A stretch of DNA of 64,000 bases, taken from the NCBI RefSeq assembly GCF_029664245.1, contig NZ_JANAIE010000003.1, forward strand, positions 186,001-250,000, read 5' to 3'. The notes beneath the pieces were generated by a model. The model saw only the letters and a list, made by a program, of their open reading frames with translations, did no database searches and was not told the origin of the DNA. Below are positions 53,628-63,571 of the stretch, one piece after another; within the stretch, counting starts at the first letter, position 1, and every line of letters begins with the position of its first letter. A program made the translations under genes and the position numbers. Source of the stretch: Profundicola chukchiensis (lineage in GTDB: Bacteria > Bacteroidota > Bacteroidia > Flavobacteriales > Weeksellaceae).

Positions 53628-56468
53628 TTAGCCTACCAAATTCACAATTTTCCCAGGAACTACAATCACCTTTTTAGGCGTTCTTCCATCTAATTGTTTA
53701 ATGGTACGCTCATCGGCCATAACAGCTTTCTCGATTTCTTCCTTACTCATATCTAATGGCAATTCCATCGTAAAACGCATTTTACCATTAAATGAAATAG
53801 GATATGCTTTGCTATCTTCTACTAAATATTTCTCTTCAAACTTAGGGAATTCAGCAAAAGAAATGCTTTCAGTATGTCCTAATCTAGACCATAATTCCTC
53901 TGCAATATGTGGCGCGAATGGCGATACCAAAATAGCCAATGGCTCTAAGATTGCCTTTTTATTTGATTTTAATTTTTGAAGATCGTTTACCGCAATCATA
54001 AAGGCAGAAATACTCGTATTAAACGAGAATCCTTCGATATCATCCGTAACTTTCTTAATCAAGGTGTGTAATACTTTGTATTCCTCTTTGGTTGCCTCTT
54101 CTTCAGAAACAGCAAAACCATCATTATCAAAGTATAATTTCCAAAGTTTTTTCAAGAAACCAAACACACCACTTAATCCATTAGTATTCCAAGGTTTATA
54201 TTGTTCAATAGGACCTAAGAACATTTCATACATGCGTAATGTATCCGCTCCGTATTCCTCGCAAATATCATCTGGGTTTACAACATTGAATTTAGATTTA
54301 GACATTTTTTCTACTTCACGAGAAACATAAAATTCCCCATTAGCTTCTGTCTTAAATTCAGCATTTTTATACTCTGGTCTCCAATTTTTAAAGTTTTCTA
54401 TATCCAGCGTATTTTTAGACTCATCTATAAAAGCAATATCTGCATGTAGCGCTTGGTAATTATCTACCTCAGCTTTATCTACTAAATTGTGAGAAACAAA
54501 TTCGTTGGTTTCTTTATTTCTATAAACGAAGGCTGATTCTCCCAAAATCATCCCTTGGTTAATCAGCTTTTTGAATGGTTCGTCTACTTGAATTAAACCT
54601 ACATCCTTCAAGAATTTAGTCCAGAAACGAGAATATAATAAGTGACCTGTCGCATGTTCACTTCCACCGATGTATAAATCTACATTTTCCCAATAATCTA
54701 AGGCTTCTTTCGATGCAAATTCACTCTCATTATTCGCATCCATGTAACGGAATAAATACCATGAACTACCTGCCCAACCTGGCATGGTGTTTAACTCTAA
54801 TGGGAAAACGGTTTTATGATCTATAAACTCATTTTTAACCACTTCTTGCTTAAACTCACTCCAAGCCCAATCTGTTGCTCTACCTAGTGGCGGCTCACCC
54901 GTTTCAGTTGGTAAATACTCATCTACTTCTGGTAATTGAATAGGTAAACATTCTGTAGGAATTGGCGTAGGAATTCCATTTTTAAAATACATAGGAACTG
55001 GCTCACCCCAATAACGTTGACGACTAAAAACGGCATCGCGTAGGCGATAATTAACCTGACCTAATCCTAATTTTTTCTCTTCTAAAGCTTCAATGGATTT
55101 AGCTAAAGCTTCTTTTACCGTTAATCCATCTAAAAAATCAGAGTTCTGAAGAACTACATCGCCTTCTTTGTCGGTATAAGCGTTTTCAAAAACATCTGTA
55201 TCCTTAAAAATATCTATAATTTCCAATCCAAAATGCGAAGCAAAAGCATGATCTCGTTCGTCACCTGCTGGAACGGCCATTACAGCACCGGTCCCGTAAC
55301 TTGCTAAAACATAATCACCAATCCAAATCGGGATTTGCTTTCCTGTAAACGGATGAAGCGCATAAGCTCCGGTAAACTCTCCCGAAATACTCTTAACGTC
55401 AGCCATTCTTTCTCGCTCACTACGCTTAGCTGTTTTTTGGATATAAGCATCAACTGCATCTTTTTTATCAGCTGTAGTAATTTCCTGAACTAATGGATGC
55501 TCTGGAGCCAAAGTCATATAAGAAACTCCAAAAATCGTATCAGGACGCGTAGTAAATACTTTAATCGTATCTTCTGAATTAGCAACTTTAAACTCAACTA
55601 AAGCTCCTTTACTTTTTCCAATCCAGTTTTTCTGACTTTCTTTTAATGCGTCAGCCCAATCCAATGCTTTTTCATTGTAGGTGATTCCATTTAATAAACG
55701 CTCGGCATAAGCCGTAATACGCATCATCCATTGCGTCATTTTTTTGCGTTCAACAGGATGTCCACCTCTTTCAGAAACACCATTAACTACCTCATCATTC
55801 GCCAAAACAGTTCCTAATGCAGGACACCAATTCACTTCAGCTTCAGCTAAATAAGTCAATCGGTAATTTAATAAAATATCTGATTTTTCTTTTTCTGTAA
55901 AATTATTCCACTCATCGAACCCAAAAGTTGTTTCTTGAGAAGTTTCGGCTTCAATATTAACGTTTCCTTCCATTTCAAAAACCTCAACCAACTCGTCGAT
56001 TGGACGCGCTTGATTAGATTTTTTGCAATAGTATGAGTTAAATAATTGAATAAAAATCCATTGAGTCCATTTGTAGTAATCTGGATTAGAAGTCCTTACT
56101 TCTCTACTCCAATCAAATGAAAACCCAATTTTATCTAACTGTTCGCGGTAACGTTCAATGTTTTCTTGGGTAGTAAGCGCAGGATGTTGTCCTGTTTGAA
56201 TGGCATATTGTTCAGCTGGCAAACCAAATGAATCATACCCCATTGGGTGCAATACGTTAAATCCTTGATGTCTTTTGTAACGCGCATAAATATCAGACGC
56301 AATATAGCCTAATGGATGTCCAACATGCAATCCCGCTCCAGATGGATAAGGGAACATGTCTAAAACATAATATTTAGGTTTGTCTGATTTGTTTTCGGCT
56401 TTGAAAGTTTGATTTTCAGCCCAAAACTTTTGCCATTTTGACTCTATTTCGGATGGATGATATTGCAT
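53628..56468 (-). CDS. leuS: Leucyl-tRNA synthetase
   Basis: The 946-residue class I synthetase has the HIGH-type motif PYPSGAGLHVGHPLGYIASD near residue 47 and KMSKSKFNVVNPD near residue 720. The CP1 editing domain spans about 260-470, including VFTTRPDTIFGVSYM and the conserved GTGAVMAVPAGDERDHAF. It charges tRNA-Leu and edits mischarged norvaline or isoleucine. It is longer than E. coli LeuRS (860) because of insertions such as residues 155-190, normal for Bacteroidota. A -7 element lies upstream and no strong terminator was found. Confidence 0.98.
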   Translation of the reverse strand: MQYHPSEIESKWQKFWAENQTFKAENKSDKPKYYVLDMFPYPSGAGLHVGHPLGYIASDIYARYKRHQGFNVLHPMGYDSFGLPAEQYAIQTGQHPALTTQENIERYREQLDKIGFSFDWSREVRTSNPDYYKWTQWIFIQLFNSYYCKKSNQARPIDELVEVFEMEGNVNIEAETSQETTFGFDEWNNFTEKEKSDILLNYRLTYLAEAEVNWCPALGTVLANDEVVNGVSERGGHPVERKKMTQWMMRITAYAERLLNGITYNEKALDWADALKESQKNWIGKSKGALVEFKVANSEDTIKVFTTRPDTIFGVSYMTLAPEHPLVQEITTADKKDAVDAYIQKTAKRSERERMADVKSISGEFTGAYALHPFTGKQIPIWIGDYVLASYGTGAVMAVPAGDERDHAFASHFGLEIIDIFKDTDVFENAYTDKEGDVVLQNSDFLDGLTVKEALAKSIEALEEKKLGLGQVNYRLRDAVFSRQRYWGEPVPMYFKNGIPTPIPTECLPIQLPEVDEYLPTETGEPPLGRATDWAWSEFKQEVVKNEFIDHKTVFPLELNTMPGWAGSSWYLFRYMDANNESEFASKEALDYWENVDLYIGGSEHATGHLLYSRFWTKFLKDVGLIQVDEPFKKLINQGMILGESAFVYRNKETNEFVSHNLVDKAEVDNYQALHADIAFIDESKNTLDIENFKNWRPEYKNAEFKTEANGEFYVSREVEKMSKSKFNVVNPDDICEEYGADTLRMYEMFLGPIEQYKPWNTNGLSGVFGFLKKLWKLYFDNDGFAVSEEEATKEEYKVLHTLIKKVTDDIEGFSFNTSISAFMIAVNDLQKLKSNKKAILEPLAILVSPFAPHIAEELWSRLGHTESISFAEFPKFEEKYLVEDSKAYPISFNGKMRFTMELPLDMSKEEIEKAVMADERTIKQLDGRTPKKVIVVPGKIVNLVG

Positions 56469-56488
56469 TGCTTAATTTTAAAGAATTG

Positions 56489-56496
56489 CAAATTTA
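56489..56496 (-). promoter_or_regulatory. -7 promoter element (TAAATTTG) of leuS
   Basis: On the minus strand TAAATTTG fits TAnnTTTG 20 bases before ATG 56468. Confidence 0.45.
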
Positions 56497-56567
56497 AGCA
56501 ATTATATGGCGCTGTGAAAACGATAATTTTTCACAATTAAGCTTCAATTGAAATTAAAGTTTTAATA

Positions 56568-57086
56568 TTATAAAGCCACTATGCTTTTAATGTGAATCCC
56601 AACAAAACAATCATCTGCACAGCCATTTCTAACATAACCGCAAGTTGAAAGTAAACCGCGATAATCTACCTGGAAATAAGTTGTGACATTACTGGATTCC
56701 ACGAGCCACTCGTTTTCTGCTTTATGATAAACCTCATCCATAGTAATCGCTGGCGCAGCTACATAAGACTCATGTGTATTAATTTCTCCTTCGTTTTCAG
56801 TCCACTCTAATTCATCTTCTGGTAGACCTTCTATGTCGCCTTCATAAATAAAATGTCTTTGCACGATTTCGCCCTCTTGTACGGTAATCGTAGTTTCCCA
56901 AGAAAGATTAGACATCCCTGTTCCACCACTTACAACATATTTATACGAATTATTAGAATTGGCTTTAAAGCTTAACCAAGCCTCTTTACTATTTTGAAAA
57001 TCATTTTGATAGCTAAAGACATCATCTGACATGCAAGAAAAGTTAATTCCTAAAATTAGAATTAGCAAAACTGAATAAAGTTTCAT
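56568..57086 (-). CDS. Lipoprotein of unknown function
   Basis: A 172-residue protein with a lipoprotein signal (LLILILGINFSC, Cys18). The mature part begins with a helix (NDFQNSKEAWLSFKANSNNSYKYVVS) then strands with acidic loops, and ends with four Cys (STCGYVRNGCADDC) that could form disulfides. I do not recognise a named family, but the W-x-x-F-K-x-x-x-x-x-S-Y-x-Y start is common in small Bacteroidota lipoproteins. It is independent of its neighbours. Confidence 0.7.
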   Translation of the reverse strand: MKLYSVLLILILGINFSCMSDDVFSYQNDFQNSKEAWLSFKANSNNSYKYVVSGGTGMSNLSWETTITVQEGEIVQRHFIYEGDIEGLPEDELEWTENEGEINTHESYVAAPAITMDEVYHKAENEWLVESSNVTTYFQVDYRGLLSTCGYVRNGCADDCFVGIHIKSIVAL

Positions 57087-57157
57087 TTTATATTATTTAA
57101 GATTTATATAATGGACGCAGTCTTATATCTTGGGTTGCGCCTAAGCGAGTTGAAAAA

Positions 57158-57814
57158 TTACATTTTCTCTTTAATCCAAGCTAAAATATCGTAGAAGTTT
57201 TGAGGAACAACACCGTGTCCGCTTCTATATTCTTTGTAAACGTGTGGAATATTAAGATGTTTTAATAACTTCTCACCGTTTCTAGCCCAATCTACCGGAA
57301 TCACTCCATCCTCAGTTCCGTGAGAAACAAAAAACTCTAAGTCATTAAAATTACTTTGCACTTTATCACCCATAATATCTGGCGCTGGATAACCACTCAT
57401 ACAAATTACACGATGGATATTTTGCTGATCATGAAGCGTTAAAGCATAGCTTAAAATTGAACCTTGACTAAATCCACACAACCAAACCTCATCAGCATTC
57501 AAATCATGTTTTTCAATAACTTCTTGAATAAAAGTTCTAATGGTTTTCATAGATTCATTTGCTTGATCTACATTATTGAACTTTTGCGCATCCATAAAGT
57601 TGATATCATACCAACCATATCCACCATACTGAATTTGACGTGGTGCACGAACCGACGCAATAAAGAATTCTTCTGGTAACTCTGGAGCAAAAGAAAATAA
57701 ATCCGCCTCATTACTTCCGTAACCATGTAGCAAAAGCAAAAGTGTTGGTTTTTCGCCTTCTTGTTGTTTTGCGAGTCTATATAAGTAGCTTAAAGATAAA
57801 TCTGTTTGTAACAT
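57158..57814 (-). CDS. Alpha/beta-hydrolase, phospholipase/carboxylesterase family
   Basis: The 218-residue protein has no signal peptide. The nucleophile elbow WLCGFSQGSILS (GxSxG), the acid Asp in SHGTEDGVIPVDWA and the His in RSGHGVVP form the triad. LLLLHGYGSNEADLF is the oxyanion loop. The family hydrolyses carboxyl esters of short-chain or lysophospholipid substrates, and the exact one is unknown. It follows the S9 peptidase across a terminator. Confidence 0.9.
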   Translation of the reverse strand: MLQTDLSLSYLYRLAKQQEGEKPTLLLLLHGYGSNEADLFSFAPELPEEFFIASVRAPRQIQYGGYGWYDINFMDAQKFNNVDQANESMKTIRTFIQEVIEKHDLNADEVWLCGFSQGSILSYALTLHDQQNIHRVICMSGYPAPDIMGDKVQSNFNDLEFFVSHGTEDGVIPVDWARNGEKLLKHLNIPHVYKEYRSGHGVVPQNFYDILAWIKEKM

Positions 57815-57840
57815 AAGTTGGTAAATTTAATTGAAAAAAT

Positions 57841-57869
57841 ACAGAGTGTCGATAGGCTCAACACTCTGT
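57841..57869 (-). terminator. Terminator after the S9 peptidase gene
   Basis: A 9-bp perfect stem (ACAGAGTGT / ACACTCTGT) with an 11-base loop is followed on the minus strand by ATTTTTTC, 27 bases past the peptidase stop. Confidence 0.85.
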
Positions 57870-57895
57870 AATTAAAGTTTAAATAAAAGTGATTT

Positions 57896-60022
57896 TTATT
57901 TTAAGTCTCTAATGCCCATTTCATAAAGAGCAAAAGCTAACTTATCTGTGTTTTCCTCGATAATAAGCTCAGTTGGCTTACCTGCTCCGTGTCCTGCTTT
58001 AGTTTCAATTCTGATTAAGGTAGGATTAGAACAAGCTTGTTTATCTTGTAATTCAGCAGCAAATTTATAACTGTGCGCTGGAACAACTCTATCATCGTGG
58101 TCACCTGTCGTCACCATAGTCGATGGATAACAAGTTCCTGCTTTAACATTATGTACTGGAGAATAAGATTTAATGTATTCGAACATTTCTTTGCTATCCT
58201 CTGCAGTTCCATAGTCATAAGCCCAACCTGCACCAGCTGTAAATGTGTGATATCTCAACATATCTAAAACTCCTACAGCTGGCAATGCAACTTTGAATAA
58301 GTCTGGTCTCATAGTTTGAACCGCTCCTACTAATAAACCACCGTTAGATCCACCCGAGATAGCAGTATACTGAGGAGAAGTATATCCTTTTGACTGTAAA
58401 TATTCAGCAGCTGCGATAAAGTCATTGAATACATTTTTCTTGTTCAATTGTCTTCCGCCATCATGCCATTTCTTACCATATTCACCACCACCGCGTAAGT
58501 TAGCTACAGCATAAACTCCACCGTTTTCAATCCAAGTTGCTGTAACAACACTGAATCCTGGTGTTAAACTGATATTAAACCCACCATAAGCATATAAAAT
58601 CGTAGGATTCTTACCATTTAACTCAAGTCCTTTTTTATAAACAATCGTCATTGGAACTTTAGTTCCGTCTTTAGAAGTATAGAAAACTTGTTTGCTTTCG
58701 TAGTTTTCTGGAGTAAAATTGATTTGTGGCTTTTGATAAAGCTTAGAATCTCCTGAAATAACATCATATTTAAAAATAGTTGAAGGATAAATGTAGTTTG
58801 AGAAACTATAGTATAATTCCTTCTCTTCCTTTTTACCACCAAATCCACCTACTGAACCTAAACCTGGTAATGAAATCTCACGAACTAAAGATCCATCATA
58901 TTCATATTGTAAAACTTGATCGTTTACGTCTTTCATGTATTTAGCGAACAAGAATCCACCTGCAGTTCCTACTGATAAAACTTTATCTGTCTCAGGAATT
59001 ACATCAACCCAATTTTCTGGTGTTGGATTTTGAATTGTAGTTCTAACTAAACGATTATTTGGCGCGTTCAAGTTGGTTAATAGATAAATATTATCACCAT
59101 CTGTGTCAACTACGTTAGTCGTAGTATCGAAATTATCTAAGATTACAGTGAAATCTTTTTGATTGTTCTTAAGATCTCTAATGTATAACTCACTTCCGGT
59201 TGTAGATTCAGCAGCCGAAACAATTAAATATCTTCCATCCTCAGAAACTCCTCCACCAACATATCTTCTTGGAGTTTTTTCACCTCCAAAAATTAATTGA
59301 TCTGAAGATTGTGGCGTACCAAGTTTGTGATAATATAATTTATGTTGTGAAGTTTTAGCTGAAAGTTCACTAGCTCCTTTTGGTTTGTCATAAGAAGAAT
59401 AGAAAAACCCTTCATTTCCTTTCCAAGAAATTCCGCTGAATTTAACATCTACCAAAGTATCTTCTACTTGTCTTTTGGTTTTAGTATCGATAATTATGAT
59501 TTTTCTCCAGTCGGAACCACCTTCTGAGATAGAATAACCCGCTAGACTTCCGTCTTTTGTGAAACTTAAACCTGCTAAAGAAGTTGTTCCGTCTTTAGAG
59601 AATTTATTAGGATCTAAGAAAACCTCTGGCTCTCCGTTTTCCTTTTTTCTATACAAAACAGAATGCTGCTGTAGACCGTCGTTTTTATAAAAATAAGTCC
59701 AATCTCCTTCTTTAAAAGGTGAACCTATTTTCTCATAATTCCATAAGTCGGTCATTTCTTTCTTAATCTTATCTCTAAATGGAATTTGTGCTAAATAAGC
59801 ATTGGTAACTTCATTTTGAGATTTAACCCAAGCTTTGGTATCTTCAGCTAAATCGTCTTCTAACCAACGATAAGGATCTTGTACTGTTGTTCCAAAGTGA
59901 GTATAGGCTACGTTTCCTTTTTTAGTTTCTGGATATTTCAAACTCGTGTCTTTTTGAGTAGTTTGTTGGGTAGAGCATGCCATAAATGTGAATGCTAAAC
60001 CAGCAATTACTGTTTTTTTCAT
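57896..60022 (-). CDS. Prolyl oligopeptidase family S9A lipoprotein
   Basis: The 708-residue lipoprotein (signal AGLAFTFMAC, Cys16) has a seven-bladed propeller (about 80-420) gating an alpha/beta-hydrolase domain. The catalytic Ser is in AISGGSNGGLLVGAV, the Asp in TTGDHDDRVVPAHS, and the His in TKAGHGAGKPT. It begins KYPETKKGNVAYTHFGTTVQDPYRWLEDD, the S9A start. It cleaves small proline-containing peptides, here in the periplasm or at the surface. The length is normal. Confidence 0.96.
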   Translation of the reverse strand: MKKTVIAGLAFTFMACSTQQTTQKDTSLKYPETKKGNVAYTHFGTTVQDPYRWLEDDLAEDTKAWVKSQNEVTNAYLAQIPFRDKIKKEMTDLWNYEKIGSPFKEGDWTYFYKNDGLQQHSVLYRKKENGEPEVFLDPNKFSKDGTTSLAGLSFTKDGSLAGYSISEGGSDWRKIIIIDTKTKRQVEDTLVDVKFSGISWKGNEGFFYSSYDKPKGASELSAKTSQHKLYYHKLGTPQSSDQLIFGGEKTPRRYVGGGVSEDGRYLIVSAAESTTGSELYIRDLKNNQKDFTVILDNFDTTTNVVDTDGDNIYLLTNLNAPNNRLVRTTIQNPTPENWVDVIPETDKVLSVGTAGGFLFAKYMKDVNDQVLQYEYDGSLVREISLPGLGSVGGFGGKKEEKELYYSFSNYIYPSTIFKYDVISGDSKLYQKPQINFTPENYESKQVFYTSKDGTKVPMTIVYKKGLELNGKNPTILYAYGGFNISLTPGFSVVTATWIENGGVYAVANLRGGGEYGKKWHDGGRQLNKKNVFNDFIAAAEYLQSKGYTSPQYTAISGGSNGGLLVGAVQTMRPDLFKVALPAVGVLDMLRYHTFTAGAGWAYDYGTAEDSKEMFEYIKSYSPVHNVKAGTCYPSTMVTTGDHDDRVVPAHSYKFAAELQDKQACSNPTLIRIETKAGHGAGKPTELIIEENTDKLAFALYEMGIRDLK

Positions 60023-60161
60023 GTATTAAAAATTAGAAATGTGAAGATACAAAATACTTGTTGTATTTAGCTTTAGAAGCCTCTACAAGCATCTTATAAT
60101 TTTGTTAAAGGGTATTTTATCTTAAGTAAAAAGATTTAACCCCATTCAACTTAACAAAAAA

Positions 60162-60191
60162 ACCTGATAGTGAATTTCTCCACTATCAGGT
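60162..60191 (-). terminator. Terminator after sodA
   Basis: An 11-bp perfect stem (ACCTGATAGTG / CACTATCAGGT) with an 8-base loop is followed on the minus strand by TTTTTTTGTT. Confidence 0.9.
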
Positions 60192-60217
60192 CTTAAAATT
60201 TAGAAACTAAATTCTAA

Positions 60218-60826
60218 TTATTTTTTATTGTCTGCAAAGTTTTTAGCTACTTGCTCCCAATTAACTACGTTCCAGAATGCCTCAACATAGTCAGGTCTTC
60301 TGTTTTGGTAGTTTAAGTAGTAAGCGTGCTCCCAAACGTCTAATCCTAAGATTGGAGTTCCTCCGCAACCTACACCTGGCATAAGAGAGTTATCTTGGTT
60401 TGGAGTTCCACAAACCTCTAAAGATCCGTCTTCTTTAACGCATAACCAAGCCCATCCTGAACCGAATTGAGTCTTAGCTGCAGCTGAAAACTTCTCTTTG
60501 AATGCGTCAAAAGAACCGAAAGCTTTATCAATTGCTTCTGCTAATTCACCTGAAGGTTTTCCTCCACCATTTGGACTTAAAATTTTCCAAAATAATGAGT
60601 GATTGTAGAATCCTCCACCGTTGTTACGTACTGCTTTGTTATCAAAACCCTTAACTAAGATTTCTTCGATAGAAAGACCTTCTAAGTCAGTTCCTTCGAT
60701 AGCAGCGTTTAAGTTGTTCGTGTAACCTGCGTGGTGCTTGCTATGGTGAATTTCCATAGTTTTAGCGTCAATATGTGGTTCTAATGCATCGTATGCATAA
60801 GGTAATTCTGGTAATGTAAATGCCAT
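60218..60826 (-). CDS. sodA: Superoxide dismutase, Fe/Mn type
   Basis: The 202-residue cytoplasmic enzyme has metal ligands in [16 protein letters not shown] (His27), NHSLFWKIL (His), and [15 protein letters not shown] (Asp and His). The GSGWAWL and [11 protein letters not shown] blocks are present. The metal is Mn or Fe; the sequence does not settle it. It dismutates superoxide and fits with the oxygen respiration genes. It is transcribed alone, with a terminator. Confidence 0.97.
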   Translation of the reverse strand: MAFTLPELPYAYDALEPHIDAKTMEIHHSKHHAGYTNNLNAAIEGTDLEGLSIEEILVKGFDNKAVRNNGGGFYNHSLFWKILSPNGGGKPSGELAEAIDKAFGSFDAFKEKFSAAAKTQFGSGWAWLCVKEDGSLEVCGTPNQDNSLMPGVGCGGTPILGLDVWEHAYYLNYQNRRPDYVEAFWNVVNWEQVAKNFADNKK

Positions 60827-61067
60827 AATAATTTTGTTTTAAATTGTTAATCGTAAATATAAGTCATAAATCAACATCAGTCAATTATTTGAAATTAATA
60901 AAAACAATGCCTTTATAACTTATGTATATAGCTGCAAAATTTCTGCCAAGAAAGCCGTTCTGAGCGATTTAGCAATACTTTAACCCTATGCGCACATTGG
61001 CATTATCAATAGCCTGTTTTCAAAAATTTCTTATCTTTAATTTAATTAATATCAAAGCTCAATTCCT

Positions 61068-61784
61068 ATGCTACATTCCGTAAATCCATACAAGGTTTTA
61101 TTCTTAGATATTGAAACCGTTCCAGCGGCCGAGAAATGGGAAGATATTTCGCCTGAATTACAAGATTTATGGTCGCATAAAACAGAATACAGACGAGATA
61201 AGGATCAAATTAGTGCAAGTGAGTTTTATGAAACCAATGCTGGAATTTGGGCTGAGTTTGGAAAAGTAGTTTGTATTTCTGTGGGTTATATCACAAAGCA
61301 TGATAAAATTAGAATTAAATCTTTTTATGGCCACAACGAAAGAAAAATTTTAGAAGACTTTGTGGCTTTATTAAACAATCATTTCTACTCGTCGCAATCT
61401 TTATTATGTGCACACAATGGAAAAGAATTTGATTTTCCATTTTTAGCCAGAAGAATGTTAGTTTTACAAATTGAATTACCTAATCTGCTAAATTTATTTG
61501 GTAAGAAACCATGGGAAGTTCCTCATTTGGACACCATGGAATTATGGAAGTTTGGAGATTATAAACATTTTACTTCTTTGGCTTTGCTCGCGAACATTCT
61601 AGGAATTGAAACGCCAAAAGATGATATCGACGGCAGCAAGGTGGCAGAAGTATATTACAAGGAAAGAAATTTAGAGCGAATTAAAGATTATTGTGAGAAA
61701 GATGTCCTCACTGTAGCACAGATTTTTAGAAAAATGCGTTACGAATCTTTATTACAACAAGATACATACACGGATGAATATTGA
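61068..61784 (+). CDS. 3'-5' exonuclease (DnaQ-like, PolB-exonuclease type)
   Basis: The 238-residue protein has the DEDD exonuclease motifs: FLDIETVPAAEKW (Exo I), LLCAHNGKEFDFPFLARRM (Exo II) and LERIKDYCEKDVLT (Exo III). Between them SEFYETNAGIWAEFGKVVCISVG is typical of the stand-alone family found in Bacteroidota. It probably acts in DNA repair, and its substrate is unknown. The ORF overlaps the next gene by 11 bases, so they are an operon. Confidence 0.92.
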   Translation: MLHSVNPYKVLFLDIETVPAAEKWEDISPELQDLWSHKTEYRRDKDQISASEFYETNAGIWAEFGKVVCISVGYITKHDKIRIKSFYGHNERKILEDFVALLNNHFYSSQSLLCAHNGKEFDFPFLARRMLVLQIELPNLLNLFGKKPWEVPHLDTMELWKFGDYKHFTSLALLANILGIETPKDDIDGSKVAEVYYKERNLERIKDYCEKDVLTVAQIFRKMRYESLLQQDTYTDEY

Positions 61785-62262
61785 AAAACATCACGAACTA
61801 GCACAAGCTAAACAATCACAACACAGACAATTTTTGGCGTGGTTGAAAAAGAAAAAACCAAAAGACTTAGATGTTGTGGCTAGAGATACGCACGATGAGG
61901 TTTTTGAAGAGATCGATTGTTTGACTTGCGCTAACTGCTGTAAAACTACTGGTCCTTTATTTACAGAAAGAGATATTGAACGTATTGCCTCTCATTTAAA
62001 ATTATCTCCAGGGAAATTTATTGAACAATATTTACACAGAGACGAAGATGGGGACTGGGTTTTGCAATCTGTGCCTTGCACATTTTTAGGACACGATAAT
62101 TATTGTATGATTTATGATGTACGACCTAAAGCGTGTGCTGAGTTTCCACATACCGACAGACGAAAACTTTATCAAATAAATAATCTTACGATCAAAAATA
62201 CATTGATTTGCCCTGCTGCTTATGAAGTCGTAGAAAGGATGAAAGAATTGTATAATAAATAG
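61774..62262 (+). CDS. YkgJ-family cysteine-cluster protein
   Basis: A 162-residue protein with the UPF0153/YkgJ Cys pattern: LTCANCCKTTGPLF, then PCTFLGHDNYCMIYDVRPKACAEFPH, then LICPAAYEV. The family is thought to bind zinc or an Fe-S cluster, and function is unsettled. The first helix (1-50) is Lys/Gln-rich. It is translated from inside the exonuclease frame and is likely co-expressed with it. Confidence 0.9.
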   Translation: MNIEKHHELAQAKQSQHRQFLAWLKKKKPKDLDVVARDTHDEVFEEIDCLTCANCCKTTGPLFTERDIERIASHLKLSPGKFIEQYLHRDEDGDWVLQSVPCTFLGHDNYCMIYDVRPKACAEFPHTDRRKLYQINNLTIKNTLICPAAYEVVERMKELYNK

Positions 62263-62319
62263 TTAAACAACATTTCTTTCTAAAATCCTTTCATAATTAT
62301 AGTTTATTTTCCATCAAAA

Positions 62320-62379
62320 ATGCTTGGAAATTATAGTAGCAAATTTGGCTGGGGCGCTGGTCTCGACATTAGATTCTAA
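62320..62379 (+). pseudogene. Remnant C terminus of an outer-membrane beta-barrel protein
   Basis: A 19-residue open frame reads MLGNYSSKFGWGAGLDIRF and stops. Alternating hydrophobic residues with a terminal Phe are the last strand of a beta-barrel outer-membrane protein. Upstream in-frame sequence does not continue the barrel. A terminator follows at 62404. I read it as the 3' stub of a deleted gene in the 236-base gap. Confidence 0.4.
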
Positions 62380-62403
62380 TCCAATAATCAAGTTCAATAT
62401 TTT

Positions 62404-62433
62404 AAAGCCGCTTATAAGAATATATGCGGCTTT
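62404..62433 (+). terminator. Terminator hairpin in the 62.3-62.5 kb gap
   Basis: An 8-bp perfect stem (AAAGCCGC / GCGGCTTT) with a 14-base loop is followed by AATAATTTG. Placed 24 bases after the barrel remnant. Confidence 0.7.
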
Positions 62434-62498
62434 AATAATTTGTTAAATTATTGATTATTAACATATAAATAACTAAATTCGTTAATAAACCAAAATCT

Positions 62499-62897
62499 AT
62501 GAAAAATTTTATTATTGCACTGACATTGGTGTTTGTGGCTTGCGGAACTCCTCCTAAGGATACCAAGCTTAAAAACGTATCTGACTTTATTGTGGTTCAT
62601 ACGCCACAACCTTTTGAAAAGGTTACCGGCACAATTGTTATTAAGGGAGAAGCTAGAGGAAACTATTTCTTTGAAGCAGATTTTCCTGTTGAAGTTGTTT
62701 TAGAGAATGGAGAGGTAATCAATCATTACGCCATGGCTGATGATGAGTGGATGACAGAGGAATTTGTGCCTTTTACATCAACGATTGATATTTCTGGCTT
62801 GGAGCCACAGGATGTTATTATAAAACTACACCGTAACAATCCATCTGACAATAGAGAAAATGATATGGTGATGGAGTTACCTGTTACAATAGATTAA
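62499..62897 (+). CDS. Gmad2 immunoglobulin-like domain lipoprotein
   Basis: The 132-residue lipoprotein (signal IALTLVFVAC, Cys15) has a single Gmad2-type Ig-like domain (about 30-131). It begins VVHTPQPFEKVTGTIVIKGEARGNYFFEADFPVEV and has the WMTEEFVPF strand and NNPSDNREND block. Gmad2 domains occur in spore germination GerMN-like and other envelope proteins and are thought to bind ligands or peptidoglycan. The stop overlaps the start of the next gene by one base. Confidence 0.85.
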   Translation: MKNFIIALTLVFVACGTPPKDTKLKNVSDFIVVHTPQPFEKVTGTIVIKGEARGNYFFEADFPVEVVLENGEVINHYAMADDEWMTEEFVPFTSTIDISGLEPQDVIIKLHRNNPSDNRENDMVMELPVTID

Positions 62898-63571
62898 TGA
62901 TTATAAAACATCTCACTTTACACGCTCAAAACTTAGCACAGCAAAAGAACTTCTTTGTAGATGTGTTGGGTTTTGAGCTTATTCATGAGAGTGAAAAAAG
63001 TTTTGAAATTCGAGCGGGTTTAAGCATTCTTAAATTTGAATATCATCCTGGATACAAAGCTTACCATTTTGCTTTCGGTATCCCCTTTTCAATGTACAAG
63101 GCTGCATTTTCTTGGCTTAACGAACGTGTTGAAATCATAAAAGATGGAGAAAACGAAATCGTTGACTTTCCTGCTTGGGATGCTAAAGCGATTTATTTCT
63201 ATGATCAAGATCAAAATATTTGTGAGTTTATCGCGCGAAAAAGCATTCCTGAAAACATAGATGAGAGTTTTAGTTTAAATCACATTTTCAATGTGGCAGA
63301 AATTGGACTTGTAACTTCTAACATCAAAAACACTTTTGATAAGATTCACCAGAAAACAAGTGTAAAAATGTATGATGGCAGTTTAGATAGGTTTCTCGCC
63401 GTTGGTGATAACGACGGTTTATTTATATGTATAGACCCAAACAAAAAAGATTGGTTTCCAACCAATGACAAAGCAGAAATTGCTGACTTCGTAGCTGAAG
63501 TGGAGATTTTAGATAAAAATTATTCCATTCAATATCTAAATGGGGAATTAGAAATCTCAAGCTTAAACTAA
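62897..63571 (+). CDS. VOC (glyoxalase/bleomycin resistance) family protein
   Basis: A 224-residue protein made of two VOC beta-alpha-beta-beta-beta modules (about 1-115 and 130-220). It begins MIIKHLTLHAQNLAQQKNFFVDVLGFELI and has AIYFYDQDQNICEFIAR. The second module includes EIGLVTSNIKNTFDKIHQKTS. Fold family is clear but the metal site and substrate are not. It is translationally coupled to the Gmad2 gene (TAATGA). Its stop overlaps the convergent rsmI stop. Confidence 0.85.
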   Translation: MIIKHLTLHAQNLAQQKNFFVDVLGFELIHESEKSFEIRAGLSILKFEYHPGYKAYHFAFGIPFSMYKAAFSWLNERVEIIKDGENEIVDFPAWDAKAIYFYDQDQNICEFIARKSIPENIDESFSLNHIFNVAEIGLVTSNIKNTFDKIHQKTSVKMYDGSLDRFLAVGDNDGLFICIDPNKKDWFPTNDKAEIADFVAEVEILDKNYSIQYLNGELEISSLN

